Source of the DNA: Cloeon dipterum
Lineage: Eukaryota > Arthropoda > Insecta > Ephemeroptera > Baetidae
Reading direction: 5' to 3'
NCBI RefSeq assembly: GCF_949628265.1
Contig: NC_088788.1
Location: forward strand, 20,274,001-20,338,000
DNA: 64,000 nucleotides
The translations under genes were made by a program, and so were the position numbers. The notes beneath the pieces are model-generated. The model was given only the letters and a program-made list of their open reading frames with translations, searched no databases and was not told where the DNA came from. Shown piece by piece: positions 12,201 through 26,223 of the stretch. Numbering within the stretch: the first letter of the stretch is position 1; each line of letters begins with the position of its first letter.

Positions 12201-15200
12201 CCGCGCGCCGACATAAGCTTATATGCAAACTTTTAAACCACCCACCCACCCACCTACAATTTCCTCGCACCGCTATCGATTTTCCTTCTTTTTCTCACAC
12301 GCACTCACCCTTCCTTGCCTCTGTTGCTGCCGCGCCGATTTTCTTTATCCGCACCCTCTATTATGCACACGCTGCCTCCATTCACTTCCTCCCTACACCC
12401 CTATGCTGCTGTCTTGCCGACTCACGTAGCTTGCGTCTGTTTGACAGTATTTGTAGGAAATCATGTACTCGTATATTAGTTTAATTATAATTTTTGAACC
12501 GTGCACCACTGCTATATTTTAAATTTTGTATGTTATTGTATGTTATTATGGTTATTATTTTAAAATTTTCCTTTATTTTTTAATTTAATTACCTAAAGTT
12601 ATGTTTGGGTATATTTCCCATAAAAGAAAATCTGTCATACTGTTTATCTTAAGTAGATTAGCTTACTATTTACGGGCATTGAACTATTTGTAATTTTTAC
12701 ATAAATAATTTACAAAATTTGTGTTACGAAGTCAGTGAGGTAAGATAAGAAATCCACGCGTAACATGAACTAGTTTCCCCCATCCTTATACCAACTTTTA
12801 AATTGTTTTTTAGCTCCAGTTCGCTAAATCTCGAGCAGAATTCGACAGAAAGAAGAATTTCAAACGATAGATTATACTGCTCACTCGCATGATAGTCTTG
12901 CAACAACTTAAACCGCGCAAAAGGAGCATTATCCCATTTCTCAAAGTAATTTATTCTACTATCCAAGTGGAATCAATCGCATTGGAGTTTCTTTCAAAAC
13001 AAATGCCGATTTGCGCATCTTAAAGCGTGATTTAGCTGCGTGGGATGGAGGGGAACCAAAGCCGATTAAATCCACGGAATGCGTCTGCATAAATTTTCCG
13101 TCTGTTAGCCGGCGCGCTGCCTGCTGAGAGTTTCAATTTCAAAATATCGATTTGCGCCACCCAAGTAGTGCGTTTTCTTTCCTTCTCTCTCTAACGAATC
13201 GTTCGTTTTCTTTGAAGCGGCGCCGGCGAATGAGCAGCGCAGCTGAACTTTATGCCAAGATTATCGCCCTTTTTTCTGCGACTAACGAGTCCCTTTGTTA
13301 CCGCAACCCGCCGAATTCGCGTATTTTCCGCTCCCGTTCCGAAACCAAATAATGCAGTTGATGAATCTAAAGAAAAGCAGCGGCTGAAAGGAACCGCGCC
13401 GGCATGCACGAGGGCGACTCGCCCGCTCGCCCTCGCCGGAAAATCCGCAACAGAGCGTGCACACAGAGACGCAGGCGGCACTGCCGAAATTCTTTTCGCG
13501 CAGCTAGAGGGGAGCTTCTTTCGCATCAATCGCCGCAGACGAAATTGGGCAACAAATGGTCGCATTTCGATATTTGGCTGAGACACACATCTGAGTGAGC
13601 AACCTTTTTCAAGCTTTCATATATAAATAAACTAAAATTCTGTTCCACTCTCTATTTTCACCTCTCAAAATAACTGTAAAAAACGTCAATTCTCAATTTT
13701 AAGACATGTTTTTTATATAATAATAACTTCATTGTTCGATAGCTAGGTAATGCTAAATAAGTTTTCATCAAATATAGTAAATAAATTTAATTTTATCAGC
13801 TTTTAAATTTAAAGGTTACAACTTTTTAAATCAGTAAAAATTTATCCATTCGTTTGCCAAGGAGAGTTAAAACCAAACGTCACGACAGTCAGACCCTGTT
13901 AGCGTCAATTTATTATAAATTTGATGGACACTCACTTAAAATCTCCAACATTTCTCAATGCAAAGCTATAATTTCCGCAAAAAAACTCAAGTTTCAAGTA
14001 TCAGAACCAAGATTTTTTGGGGAGTGGGGGTTCTAATATAATATTTCCCCCTCTACATACAGATACCGTTTAAACAATATTGAAAAATGCGCATTAAATT
14101 AAACGGCGTAAACACAAAACCCCTGGCTGCGTTTCAAGAGAAGAAAATTCTCTCATCAATAATGAGCGCGCGGGGTCGGAGAAAAAATCGCGGGAGCATT
14201 TATCATGGGAGGGAAAATTCGGGTGAAAGGCATTCTCCGGCTTTGATAGACAGCTTAAGGGTTTGAATGCGTACACGGGGCCGATGTCGATATGATGAAT
14301 TGCCCTGCGATAATTCATCGCGGCTCAAATATTATGCACGTCTCACTCTCTCCACGGCGTCTTTCGAGTCGGATTTGCAGCTAATGCCGCCAGACAGACT
14401 GCTGCTGCTGGTGTGAAATATCCCTTTCCCTCGGGCGCTGCTGATTTGCGTGCAAAACATTGTGCGACGCCGCGAGGCCCCATCTGCAAAGCAACTTTCT
14501 CAACTTAGGCCAATTTGAAATTTATACGACCGACCCGAATAAATCCCGGAGCGCGCGGAATAAATTTGCCATCTGTTCGGCACGCGTGTGTGCTTTCAAT
14601 TTTTTGGAGTATCGATTGCACATGCATGTCACCTGTGCGTGTCCTAAAAGTTTGCCCAAAAATTCGATGTGCGCGCACCGCGCAACATTCTGCGGTAAAT
14701 AAAGTTGGAGGAGCTGCACACACACACATCAGAAAGTCTTGGCGCAAATCTTGGCATGTCCGTAAACAATGTAAAGGTATAAACATGTTCGACCGAAAAT
14801 TTATCCGCAGTTTGTTTGATTCCAAACTGAACAGCGTCGAAACATTTGATCCATTTAACTTCACCACGTTTGGAATATTAACAAATAAAAGATAAGTTAA
14901 CTTAATACGGACCCAATTGCTTGAAAAATGAACATTGTATTTATCGATTCAAATTTTTGCATGTCGATAATTCAATTCGTTGGCGTAACTATTTTCTACC
15001 CCTAGCAAGTGTACAAGGAAAAAAGGAGCTATTATTAGTGTTACTTTCATTTGCGTCAAATTTCGAAATTACATGTCCGTCAATGGTGACTTTGATGCGA
15101 GCACGCGCCGCTCCCCCACTCACGAAATTGAGGACGCAATGAACAAAATCATGCACAGGAAATTAGCAAAAATGATGCATGCAATGCAGCAGCGGTGCAG

Positions 15201-16170
15201 TCTAATTAGCGGGGGGCGAATCGATAAACTTTGTTCATTCCGTGATCTGCTGTTGATGCCGAGCTCAAAAGCTGCTGCTGCTTAAATCCCCGCGTGAAAA
15301 AGGCACAGCGAAGATTCAGAGATTGCATCTGAAACTGCTCCTAATATACGTGAAAAATCAATTTCAAAATTGGTACGAATAAAGACGTGCTTATTAGGGA
15401 AGGCATTCAAATGCAGCACAAACCAATATGATACATTTTGAAATATGAAAAGAAAAGAATTTACTGAGCACATATAAATGTATGCTCTAGTAAAATTCGA
15501 AATTATTTTGATGAACATAATTTTTTTAATTAGATTGACAGGGAAGTGATAGCTTTCATATTTATTGTAAGGAATTATTTTCAAATTCATGAAATTAAAA
15601 ATTAGGAATCAACTTTGTTTTCATTTACAAACATTTTAGACAGCGAAAACTTAAATTGAATAAAACTGGGACTGAAGAATTCGAAGAAGATATTGTTTAA
15701 AAATTAAATGAAGATTTCTCATTTTTCTAACAAACTTTCAACGATTGCCACAAGAGACCGTGAGTTCAAAATTAAAAAAAAAAAACAGACGGTTCACGCC
15801 CTTATTAAGTTCTTTATTCCCATCATATAATATTTCAACGTAGGCGCTGAAGCTGTACCTATTAGACACGCCTTGGAAAGAATTTTCTGCTCGAAAGAGT
15901 ACACGATCACTGGCTTCCTTCCTCTCCGCTTTGCCGGCAAACGCATTAAAGTAATTAAAAAATTGTGAGGGAGCCATTTATTTCAATAAACACTGACGCA
16001 CGCATCGATTTCCTGCACTAATCATGAAAGATCGAGAGGTGAAACAAATATGATTAATTGCAGGCTTTTAAGCCAGCAGGTGGGCGTGCTGCTTGTTGGC
16101 TGATGCATTCGTCGGCAAATTGGCTCATTATTGTGCCTGTGCCCGAGGCGGAAATCGAGTTCCGCAAAGA

Positions 16171-16176
<6 letters not shown>
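9281..16176. other. Gene desert, segment B
   Basis: I see no recognisable gene. GC-richer islands lie at about 9680-10600, 11800-12440, 12960-13610 and 14100-14770, with AT-rich spacers between them. Low-complexity DNA includes a GGC-rich run at about 10037-10067, TCAT repeats at about 11282-11300 and CCCA repeats at about 12238-12256. Several frames of 100-154 codons overlap on both strands inside the islands, which argues against any one of them being a gene. Confidence 0.55.

Positions 16177-16213
<37 letters not shown>
16177..16213. repeat. (GA)n microsatellite
   Basis: This is a perfect 37-bp GA tract preceded by a short GT run. It is the second of four GA/CT tracts in the desert. Confidence 0.95.
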
Positions 16214-16215
<2 letters not shown>

Positions 16216-19126
16216 GCTGGTGACAAACGCTGGGTGTGGTCGACTTGAACTTGATGGATTCCTGCAAGACATGCTTGTCTTTGAAATCGGAAAAATCTCA
16301 CGCTCACCCTCTCTTGGTGAACTTGTTGGTCTCTCAGATATTTTTGGATCTTATTAAAACCTGAATATTTAAGACATCATTTACTAAAATACATATTTTT
16401 CTGTCTTTGGTGCTGCCAATAATTGATTTTAAATTAAAACATAACAGTGAGGCTTGTTTTGATAATTCCAAAAGATGGTAGAAGTAAAATAGACGCTTTT
16501 ATTTGAATCAATAAAGACTAATTAAGTGTTATCAATATTTTGCGTGGCAACCAACCCCAAGTGAAACCTTCATTTCAAGAATTCTGTTAATGTATGATTT
16601 TTGTCAATTAGTTCGTGTTTTAGATAGTTCTAAATATTTTTCATCAACGGCGATACGTGAGCCAACTAATCATTCATTTTTTTGTATTAATTGCTATTCA
16701 GAATCATAGCATAGATTAATCTTGTATTTAATTTAATTTACATTTTAAGAACTTTGCTCTAAAATAATCATTATTAGAAAAATTACTTTGAACATGCATA
16801 ATATGGTGATATGCATTGTTCAACAACATTAACGTATGAAATGCAAAAGCACGATGAACACTAGAAACATATTAAGAAGATTAATTTTAATTATTTAACC
16901 ATTTAAAATTAAATTCTCTTTACCAAAATATGGACAAGATAAAAATGAAAATCAGTAAAATAGAAAATAGTCAAGTCAGCAAGCAGTGAAACTCAAATTT
17001 GATAATCTCAACAGACATATGATCGATATAATCCATCAAAGAAGAGCGGAGCAGATGTCAGCGAGCTTGGTTGATCAGGTTCCACAGGCGTCAGCACAAT
17101 GGGCGAAAGCATCATCTGCTCTTGCGGCGATTTGCTAATTAAATTTCTCTCCACCCACACTCTCTCGTTTCGGCCGCGATGCTCCATAGCACTGGAAGCT
17201 GGCAAGCTGCGCACTCGGCCCACTTATTAGACACAGTACACACTGCAATTTCCGGACGCATAACAATGGGAACCGCTGGCGTAATTGTTGACTGCAGCAC
17301 AGAGTGACGAAAGGGTTGAGGCCGCTCCGGAGACAGATGGCCCTTTCATCCACCGCCTCCGTCTTATTAATTACTAAGGTACATAATAATCACCCGACAG
17401 CGTGCTTTGTGGCCTCTCCTCCTTATGCTTTGTCAGCAACCTCATTAAGAAATCACAGCCGGCCGCCGTCGCTCGTAAACCGCAATCAATTTTACAAGCC
17501 GAGACCGCCTCACAACATAATAATCAATAATACGAAGAGAAAGTCGTGGAATTATGAATATGAAATAAATGGAAGAAAAATGGTCGTTATTTTGGCGGAA
17601 AAGCCCTTCAAATTGTCTTCGACGGGAGACAACCAAAAGCCACACACTGTACCTCAAATGTTGAGTACTATTTTTGGTAAAAAGCGCGCTTTACAAATTT
17701 TTCAAAAATTTCACACACCATACGTCATTTTTGTTAGGGCTGAAAACAAATAAAACTTATTTTTTCTAGTAGGTGTAAATTCAATATTTCATTCTGATTC
17801 ACTTCAGCAGTGAAAGCAAGTTTTGAGACTGTAGAGAGCTATTTAAATTAATTATTAAGCAAATATAACTTAAGACAAAAGAACCCGTGGACCTTAAGGA
17901 GAAAGAAATTCCAGTATTTTCATCGTTTAAATTTTTAGGATTGCAACGTCTGCATTTCTAAAGTTGTGAATTTATTTTCTCGCTCAAGCGTGAGTGGCAT
18001 CCCTCTATTAAAGATTTTTATAATTCTAACAAAATATTATATCAATAATATGTCCGCAAACTTTATTTCAAAATTTAAAAAATAATTACAGAATTTACAA
18101 TTACATTAATCAATAATTTAAGAAATATTAGACTTTTGGATTGAGAAAATTATAATAAATTGTTTAAAATAACGTAGTTTGCTTAGGTGTGTGTTGGATT
18201 TTAATGCACAGGCTTAACAAGCACTCGTCCAATCATCAACTTAAACTGATGAAAGCTATTCGTATTTACATATACAATTTGTGCGTTAGTCCAATTAAAA
18301 CAATGAAGCGCAGCCTCTCGGGCGCTAGTGTTGGCTGAACAATTATGCATAATGGATCGTGCGTTTGTGTGTACACACACCGGCTGCCAATTAAAGTTGC
18401 AAATTAGCACTAATTTAAGTTGCAAATTCGCTAATGCAGGCGGCCAGCGTCCTGGGACGGCGGCGAGGTGATTTGGCATGCAACACATCAAATAAATAGG
18501 CAGCCACTGAGTCATGACATAAATCCAGACTGGATGAGCTAATGCACGCGCCGATCAAAGCAAATTGCGCGCTTGCATGCAGCCGGCACTTGCATTTTAA
18601 TTATATGCACGCCAGCCACCCTCAAAGGAGCCTTTTTGGGCGCATGCGATTAATTAAACTGGCAGCGCTCTATGCGCACGGTTTACACCACGATGAACAC
18701 TTTCGGCACATTATGCTTCCAACTTTTCCTACCCTTGTATGGAATTTAGACTGTTTAGATCATTGAAACTACTAAACTTGCTGTTCGATGTATCGGAAAA
18801 ATTTGTTGGATTTAAAAGAAATTCATGGATTTGTTCTCCTTACAATTTTTTAACCATTTCTCATCGAAGGTGATCACTTGTGTCACAATGTGAAATGTCC
18901 TCGAAGAATAAATAATAGATTTTTATTATTGCTAAGTTTTTATGATTTTTTTACTCATTGTCAGATTAGGTGAATACAATTTATTCGCGTACCGTTATTT
19001 ATTTAAAATTTGTTTCCTCTCAGTCAGCATCAAATAAAATCTCCAATTAATGTTTAAAATTGTGAATATCGTTATGTTTTCACTTGACACTCATTTCATG
19101 GTTGCCACCTTCTGATTTGTTAAATA
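16214..19126. other. Gene desert, segment C
   Basis: No supported gene. A strongly AT-rich stretch (about 16350-16990) is followed by GC-richer islands at about 17000-17540 and 18180-18740. An open frame of 149 codons (17304-17753, GTG start) has no recognisable domain and no splice or promoter context, and I treat it as chance. Confidence 0.5.
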
Positions 19127-19351
19127 AATCAATTACATTTGGACACCTCTATCCACTGCAAATGTCAATTTTGTGATGAAGTTTGTATTGATATGTACCA
19201 TTTATTAAACTGTAACAAAAATAATATCTATCTGTGCCAAGCTACCGAGTACAAAAAGCTAAATTTATTAATTATCTCATCTCTCGATGCTTTAATATGT
19301 ATTATGTGTGTGGTAGTACACCAATGTTGTTCAATAAATTTTCTAATCTAA
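19127..19351 (+). mobile_element. Retrotransposon C-terminal zinc-finger relic
   Basis: The frame starting at 19127 encodes a CX2CX8HX3C cluster inside CQFCDEVCIDMYHLLNC, followed by about 45 residues to a stop at about 19350. This arrangement is typical of the C-terminal zinc finger that follows the reverse transcriptase of many non-LTR retrotransposons in arthropods. A stop codon lies immediately upstream at 19121-19123 and no reverse-transcriptase motif is visible nearby, so only a 5'-truncated scrap is present. The alternative is a chance Cys/His cluster; the spacing and the HLL context make the relic more likely. Confidence 0.55.
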
Positions 19352-20215
19352 TCAATGTTTTAACTAAGCTTAAATTTTTTTTTGTACAAATCCAATCTCA
19401 TTCTGATGTGATTTTAATAATCCACCTTTAAATCAGCTTCGATTATGTAAAAAAGCTGTTTGGTGCATATTGAAGGCCGAGTAATCCGCTTAAAAGTATA
19501 CCTGGCATATTCACAGCTCCAGCAAAAAGCGCTGATTCAGTATATTTCTGCAGAAGTCGATCAGCCCGTCAATCAGAGGGATATGCGCCACTTGGCTTTT
19601 GCGCTGAAATTTATCCCACTACACAGTACGTTTAATTAAATTTGAGCCGCAGCCGAAAGTTTGCGCATAAATTGGGGAGCGCGTCTGCCGGGTGATATTA
19701 TTAAAATAATATAACTTTTGCTACTTCTGGCGTCTTATTAATGCAACCGGTGTGCGCCGAGCCTGAATAGGGAAGGAAAGAAAGTGAGCTGACAGGAATC
19801 TCCTTACTCTCGTCCCGACGCTCTTTTCACTCCTGCTTACTTATTCCGTTTCTTGCTCGGCGCGCACTCAGTTCATTAGAAAAGCACCCCCGCTTCCCGT
19901 CACTCTTCCTTCCTAATTTGCGCCTCTTTCAATTACGCGCAGACCTAGCCGTGCAGCATGATGAAAAACAATTCGCGCAGTGTCTAACTCGGAATCCCAC
20001 TATTTATAAAATATCTTGAGTTTTACACACCATTCTACTATTAAATCAAATAATTTATTTGTATTTAACTGTTGTAAATTTTCAAAAATAATTTTTGCTT
20101 CTCATATTTTTTAATTTAATTTAAAGCAAGCATGGAGGTATTGGTGACTAAAAAAGAGTGTTAGGAAAAGACTGAAACTATGTTCAGTTAAAGTTTTATT
20201 AGAACTGGAATTTTC

Positions 20216-20234
20216 AAAAAAAAAAAAAAAAAAA
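20216..20234. repeat. Poly(A) run, 19 bp
   Basis: Nineteen consecutive A residues lie in AT-rich sequence. It could be the tail of an unrecognised retroposed copy, but I see no target-site duplication or source gene. Confidence 0.9.
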
Positions 20235-22739
20235 CATCGTGACGTACTAAACTTGTCATTTTTTAGCCTTTCATTATTAGATGACTATGTAAAAAGAATG
20301 ATATTTTATTTATATACCATTTGTAAATTAATTTTAGCATCAAATTCAAAATGAATTGAAGCAAAGAACAGTCTATTTAAGATATATTTATCATCTTCTA
20401 ATATCTAGTTCTCCATTTATGACGTTCGTTTAAGCAAATGTTAGCCAAAGCTAAAATTAATTTTTGTGACAAATAAAACCGAGGCTTTTTTTCTTTACAA
20501 CGTGTTTCAATGTGAAGTTGAGTGCATAAAGATGGAAATAATTTACAAATATGCAGAGCAGGCCAGAGTTGCACGTAGTTTGAATTTATTTTAGAGCATA
20601 CTGACGTCAATAATTCAGAATAAACGGCCAAGTGGCCCATCCAAGCGCAGCCTTGAATTTATTCATTCCGTCCTCCAATTATCCCGCTGTCGTTCCATTT
20701 CCGTGCTGAGTGTGATTGTCAGCAAAGGACGTTTGCAGGTCCGAAACACGGCTGAAGTGCATTTCACCGAGTCACGAAAACGGCAACGGAAAAAAGAAAT
20801 CGGCCTAATTGCAGCTGCCAATAACTCGTGTTGCGAATGGGAGCGGCGCAGTGCAAGAGTGGTTTAATCCGGCGTGCCAGTCAGCCCAGTCAGCCATCGG
20901 CTGCGAAATCAAATCGGAGCGCGCGTCACCTGACGTTGACATCTCGCAAGGAGAACACTTTTTCATATTACTATACGTATATGAAAAGCGAATTGAATTT
21001 GCTAGCAGAGGGCTGGCTGATCACGCAGGCCATTCAAAACGCGACTGCTTTGCTTGCGCCGCACGTCCCGCCAATAATAATGATGCTGCGACTACAAAAC
21101 ACGGACGCAGAAGGGACCTTTTCGTCTCGCAACCGGCGACTCCCGTCTTTTGACGTGTGTGTACGCCGGCCGTTTGATCAATTTGCCGCCTCACTTGACG
21201 CCAATTTGACTGTTAAATGCGACGAAATTGGCCCTGTTGACTTAAAAAGACCTTTGATGGTGGGTCGGCATCGACAGGCGGAGACGTGCATTCCCACGCA
21301 TTAATTCGAATATTACGCCGAACATTTACTCAACGCGCAATGGGATTATGTAGAGGCGAGTTTTGTTGTACACACGCGTAAAAATGTTTATAATCTTATG
21401 AAGGTAAGGAAGAAAATCATGTTTGCAACAGATATATATACGTTCTCTTATTTATTCGACAGCGGCGTGATCTTTAAACTAAATTTCAATGTTGCTCCAC
21501 ACTAAAACTGAGCATAAATAACTGTTTTCAAACCTAAATTTATTTTAATATCACACCATAAATGTTAAATCACGGTTGACACCTGACTAAAAGTGACATT
21601 TTTAAGAAAATTGCTTTTTCTTATTTTATTTGTCTTGGACAGCAGGGACTTAGAAGTAGCCACATAACAAGAACAAATTAATATTCGTGTGGATTCCAAT
21701 TAGTTAAGTAAATGAAAATTAAACATTAGCGAATTATACATGGATACGATTACAACCATTATTTCCAATAAATGCAGAAGTTTAGTACATTTACAATACA
21801 CAAATAATGACCAACCCATATAAATATAATTTTTGTGATAAGCTACAAAAAACAAATATTGTTTTTTGAATAATGACATTGAGCAAAAGTTATTTCTTTA
21901 ATGTTAAAAATTTTATTGAAAAAAATAATAATTATATTATTTAAAAAACCAATTCTAGTTTATTTAACAATATTTAATAAAACACAAGTGTCAAAGCAAT
22001 GAGTAATTTTTAAGCAAATTAAAAATGTAATACCAGCTGCCCAATGTCAGAGATGGCAAAAGGTGGTCAATTTAGTGCCTCAAAATGTCGAAATGCTCAA
22101 AATTGTAAATAGGTTTTGTTCATTTAGTTAGAATTGTGTGTAGCACTTTATTTTTCAAAATAATAATTTGAAGTCAGTAAAGGAAACTGGTTTTTCTTAC
22201 TTAGCTATATCACTTGTAAAGTCTATATGCATGTAAAGTAACAGAGTACATAGAAATCAAAATTAAATCATGCAAAATATTACAATACACGTAGCAAAAT
22301 AATACAAAAACAACTTATTACATTCAATAATCTCTCGCTGCACTGACAATGAGTCGGAATCACAAACGATTAAAATCAATGATCACTGTAAACTTTCCAT
22401 AAGTTCTTTTTGCACAGGTAGGGATTTCGGTCACGGAGCAGTCCTTAATTTCAGGTGGCAGGTCTTTGGTTCAAGCACCCTGAAGAAAAAAGTTTGCCGG
22501 TCGAAAGCTTCAACAAATTTTCCAAATTATCAACCAAAAACATACGCGTTGAAAAATTTGGGTCGCTTAAGTGGAGCAGGAGCTCATATTTCAGTTTTTA
22601 CAGTGTATATTATTTCTCGTTTGTGAATGGTCTATTTGATATTGAAATTGGTTCAATGAATTGCAAACGATGCAAAGTACAGTGGCCTCCTCAAATCAAG
22701 CATAATAATACTATATGAACAAATTTGTGGGGGCCGAAT

Positions 22740-23650
22740 CTAAACGTTCTCGAGTCCGTTTATTCGCACACTCGGCCGGTCGAAACGGTTCATGAATTTT
22801 GAAACGACGTTGCTTGCGCGATGACTGTTATTGTCCGGCGTTTTTCCGCACGAGTGGCCTGCCCAATTGCAATCGGGCGTCGTCCGAAGCAAGCGGCAGG
22901 AAATTGGAAATGGTGGGTAGTGACAGCGGCAGTCGGACACAATGCGTGCTGTTGCTGATTCGGTCGCTGTTGCTATCGACAGCCGTCCTTTTGATCTCAT
23001 TATTAGATAAGAAAAATGCTGGCCAGGGGATGCGAGAGGCGACCTCGTCGCTCGCTGCCTCGCGAAATCTCTTTCTTTCTGCCGACTTTTCATTTTTGTC
23101 CCGGGAGCAGAGAGTTGGTGCGTGCTATTGGCTGCGAACTCTCTCTTTCTCCATCGCAATCACGCGGTCCTTGTGCCGACCCAGGCGTCGTCTTCTTTGT
23201 CCCGCCACGATTCGGCCGCTTTTTCTCAGCGTCTCCGCTCATTTCCCCTTTCATCAGCTTTGTGTGCACCTTCACATCACAGGTGGCTGAGCCAACTTGT
23301 TGAAGGAAAATCAAATCATCAGCTCGGCAGAGAGGATGAGCCGCCTGCAGGGGCTAAGGTCCGCTCACCCTCGTATAATTGCTCTCTCTGCCGCCGTCTC
23401 ACTCGCTTTAGTTTCTCTCTCTTGTGCAATTTCGCCCGTCCTAGAGCACAATTGCCTTTATTTCGGGCTGCTGCCCCATTACACGCTGAGCTGCTAGGCA
23501 ATTTGCATATTTGCGTACTCCATATACAGGGCATGAAGCATGTGAGGCGTGGGCTCACTTATTTTTTACTTTTCTACACTCGGAATGAAGTTTTTGCTAT
23601 ACTGCTTCGTCGTAGGGAAAGTAGTGCTTTCAAGCATATTAAATTATAAT
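22740..23650. other. CpG-rich island with several overlapping open frames
   Basis: This island is markedly GC-richer than its flanks. It keeps long frames open at the same time: 22799-23290 (+), 23122-23649 (+) and 22740-23159 (-). None shows a domain, a signal peptide or homology. Overlap of long frames in several registers is what stop-poor GC-rich DNA produces, so I do not call a gene. A promoter or enhancer, or the source of a non-coding RNA, is as good an explanation. Confidence 0.4.
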
Positions 23651-26188
23651 ATTTAAAACTAATTTAAATTACAAAGTGGCCCTAATCTTCGCGGAACTGA
23701 CTTAGGAGGGACGCATATTAATTACATTTATAAAAAATAAATCACACATTCTAGCCCTGTACAGTAGCTGCAGGCCTCATCAGCAGTAATTTACATACCT
23801 TCTAGACAAAATTCATGGCAGAGCATCAAATAATATGTTATTTTGAAATTAACAACACTTCTAATACTAAAAAAATCTTTCTTTTCACTTTTGTTTTCGC
23901 ACATTTTAATATTGAACATGAAGACCGAGTCATCATAAATAATTTCAGGCAGCTAAACAACAGACTACGTAAGATTTGCGAACGATTTAAAATAACAAAT
24001 ACTAAAATATTTTAATATTTAATCAAGCAAGAATTTAATTGATGCTTAACTAAATAATAAATATAGGTATGCTACTGAAATTTGATATTTTTAGTTAAAC
24101 TTAAAATTCATTTATCATATTATTATAAAGAAATTTTTGTTTGCTCCTTTCAGAAGATCTGATGAGGAGTCCTATTTCTTCGTCCATTGCACCGGAATTT
24201 AAAAAAAAAATAATAATAAATAATACACCCTCGGTTGCGGGTATAATGACTTAATGCTCCGCTTGCTCGTCTAATCTGGAATGAAGAAAAAACCAATTTT
24301 CTAACTCGTAATTTTCCCCCGAAAGTCATAAAGCGTGTACGGCTTTAGTCGCTCTAATTGCGCCAAGAAATAGCTTTTTTACGGCCGAGCTTCCTTTGTG
24401 CGCGCGCTGCCGAATTCAATTACCTCTTTTTTGAGCTGAAAAAGGAGCCGAGAACGGCAGAGAGAAAGAGAGAGAGTGCACTCAATTTTTGTCGCATAAA
24501 TTGGCCAGCGTGGTCGGACAGCAGGTGTTTGGACAGCAGCAGCAGCCGACTCTTGTTCCCTCTCGCTATAGACCCTCTCGCTGCTAACCTCGTTACCCCC
24601 GCCTCTTTATCAACCCTCAGCTATTGACAAGCCTTAACTTGTTAAGTAAACCAACCTCGGGCCATACACTTGTGCCAGCCTGCCTTGGTAACTCACCTCG
24701 GCGCGCTGTGTGCCACTGTTCCTCCTCGCAGCCAAATTGCATGAATGAGCGAGCGCGCCTGCCACCCTTTGTGCCGCGGGCCACGGGGTGCGACGAGACA
24801 CCAGACTTGCTAGACAAATCTCGCCCCCGTGTTGTGTGTTGTGCTAATATTCGCAAGCCCCGCATTCGGCGTCATATTTGACTCCGCAGATTGAGGTCCG
24901 GTGTTTGCTGACGCTGAAATTGCAAATCGCAACACTAGTCGGCTCATATTAATTGGATTTGTTGCAATTGTTAAGAATGCATGTTTTAATGATGTGTCCT
25001 CCCTCCACAAATTTTAAAATAAATGCGCCTATAGTTAAACAATTCCATACAATGAGAGGAAGTCAAAATTTATAATACAATATTTCAAAAATCACTGCCT
25101 GATGTGCTTGATGATCGTTTTTTAGCTTTATAAACTTGTTTATTCTTGCAAAGTCAAAGTCAAACATATTGTACAAAGAAATAAAATAAAATGCAAGAAA
25201 TGTCTAACAAACACAATCAATAAAATTCTTGCTTTCCAAATCCATTTAATATGAATGATGCAACAAATTAGTTAATACCTAATACCTAATATTTTTTATT
25301 AATTGTAAGGGTCAATAGTAACCAACAATTTTTAAATATTTTAAAAATTAAAAAACAATATTCACAATCTATTCTTTTAAAAATAGTATATTTTGATATG
25401 TACATAATATAAAACTGTCATTTGTAACAGTAACATAATTATACATATATGCAAAAATTTTAATTGATTCATATAATTCAGAGTATATTCACATTATCGG
25501 AACATAAATCATATAATAATTAACCCTCTCCAAATTTGAATAATAATCTAATTTTAAAAGAGTAGAAGGTGTGCGTTTATAATGATAGATTAATATTTAT
25601 GATATTTATGCATAATAATGTGTTATTATCCCTCGTAAAATAGAAATAATTCGAATGCATAATGTCCCATTCGTTTCATGTTGCAAAATTGAAGTTTTCC
25701 AGATTAGCATGGAAATGTTTTAAAGTAAATAAATATATTAAATATACAGAGAGCATATTTCCATATTTCCTGCTCAATTGAAATTGCACATACTCCGCTT
25801 CGCTTACGCTTTGCAAATCAAATTCGCTGTTCATTTCGAACTCCGTCTGCATCGCTGCAATCTTCTGGCCTTAAATGGAATCAGCGGCGCACATGTAGGT
25901 TTTATCTTGCGAATGATGTACGAACAATGAGATAATGTTGATGTTGCTGACAAAGCATCCAACGTGCTGCCTTTCTTTTCCGTCCTTTTTCTTCCTGCTC
26001 GCTCCGCTTTTCTTGTGCGCGCCCCAACTTATCCTTCCTTCTCTGCTAGACGACAACAATTTTTAACAAAACACAATTGCCAGTCGGTATATGTACTGGA
26101 TTCGCAGTCTCAACTGCACCATCATCAACTGCGAGGCAAAAAAGGAGAGAGTCACACTCAGAATGACAATCACCTGCCCCAGCCATTG

Positions 26189-26223
26189 TCTCTCTCTTTC
26201 TCTCTTTCTCTCTTTCTCTCTCC
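26189..26223. repeat. Interrupted CT/CTTT microsatellite
   Basis: About 35 bp of pyrimidine built from CT units with regular TTT interruptions. It is the third GA/CT tract of the desert when read on either strand. Confidence 0.9.

Noticed and set aside
17304-17753. 149-codon plus-strand frame with GTG start
   Set aside because: No ATG near the start, no homology and no transcript signals.
22799-23649. 163- and 175-codon plus-strand frames
   Set aside because: They overlap each other and minus-strand frames in one stop-poor island. No conserved motif or codon structure is visible.
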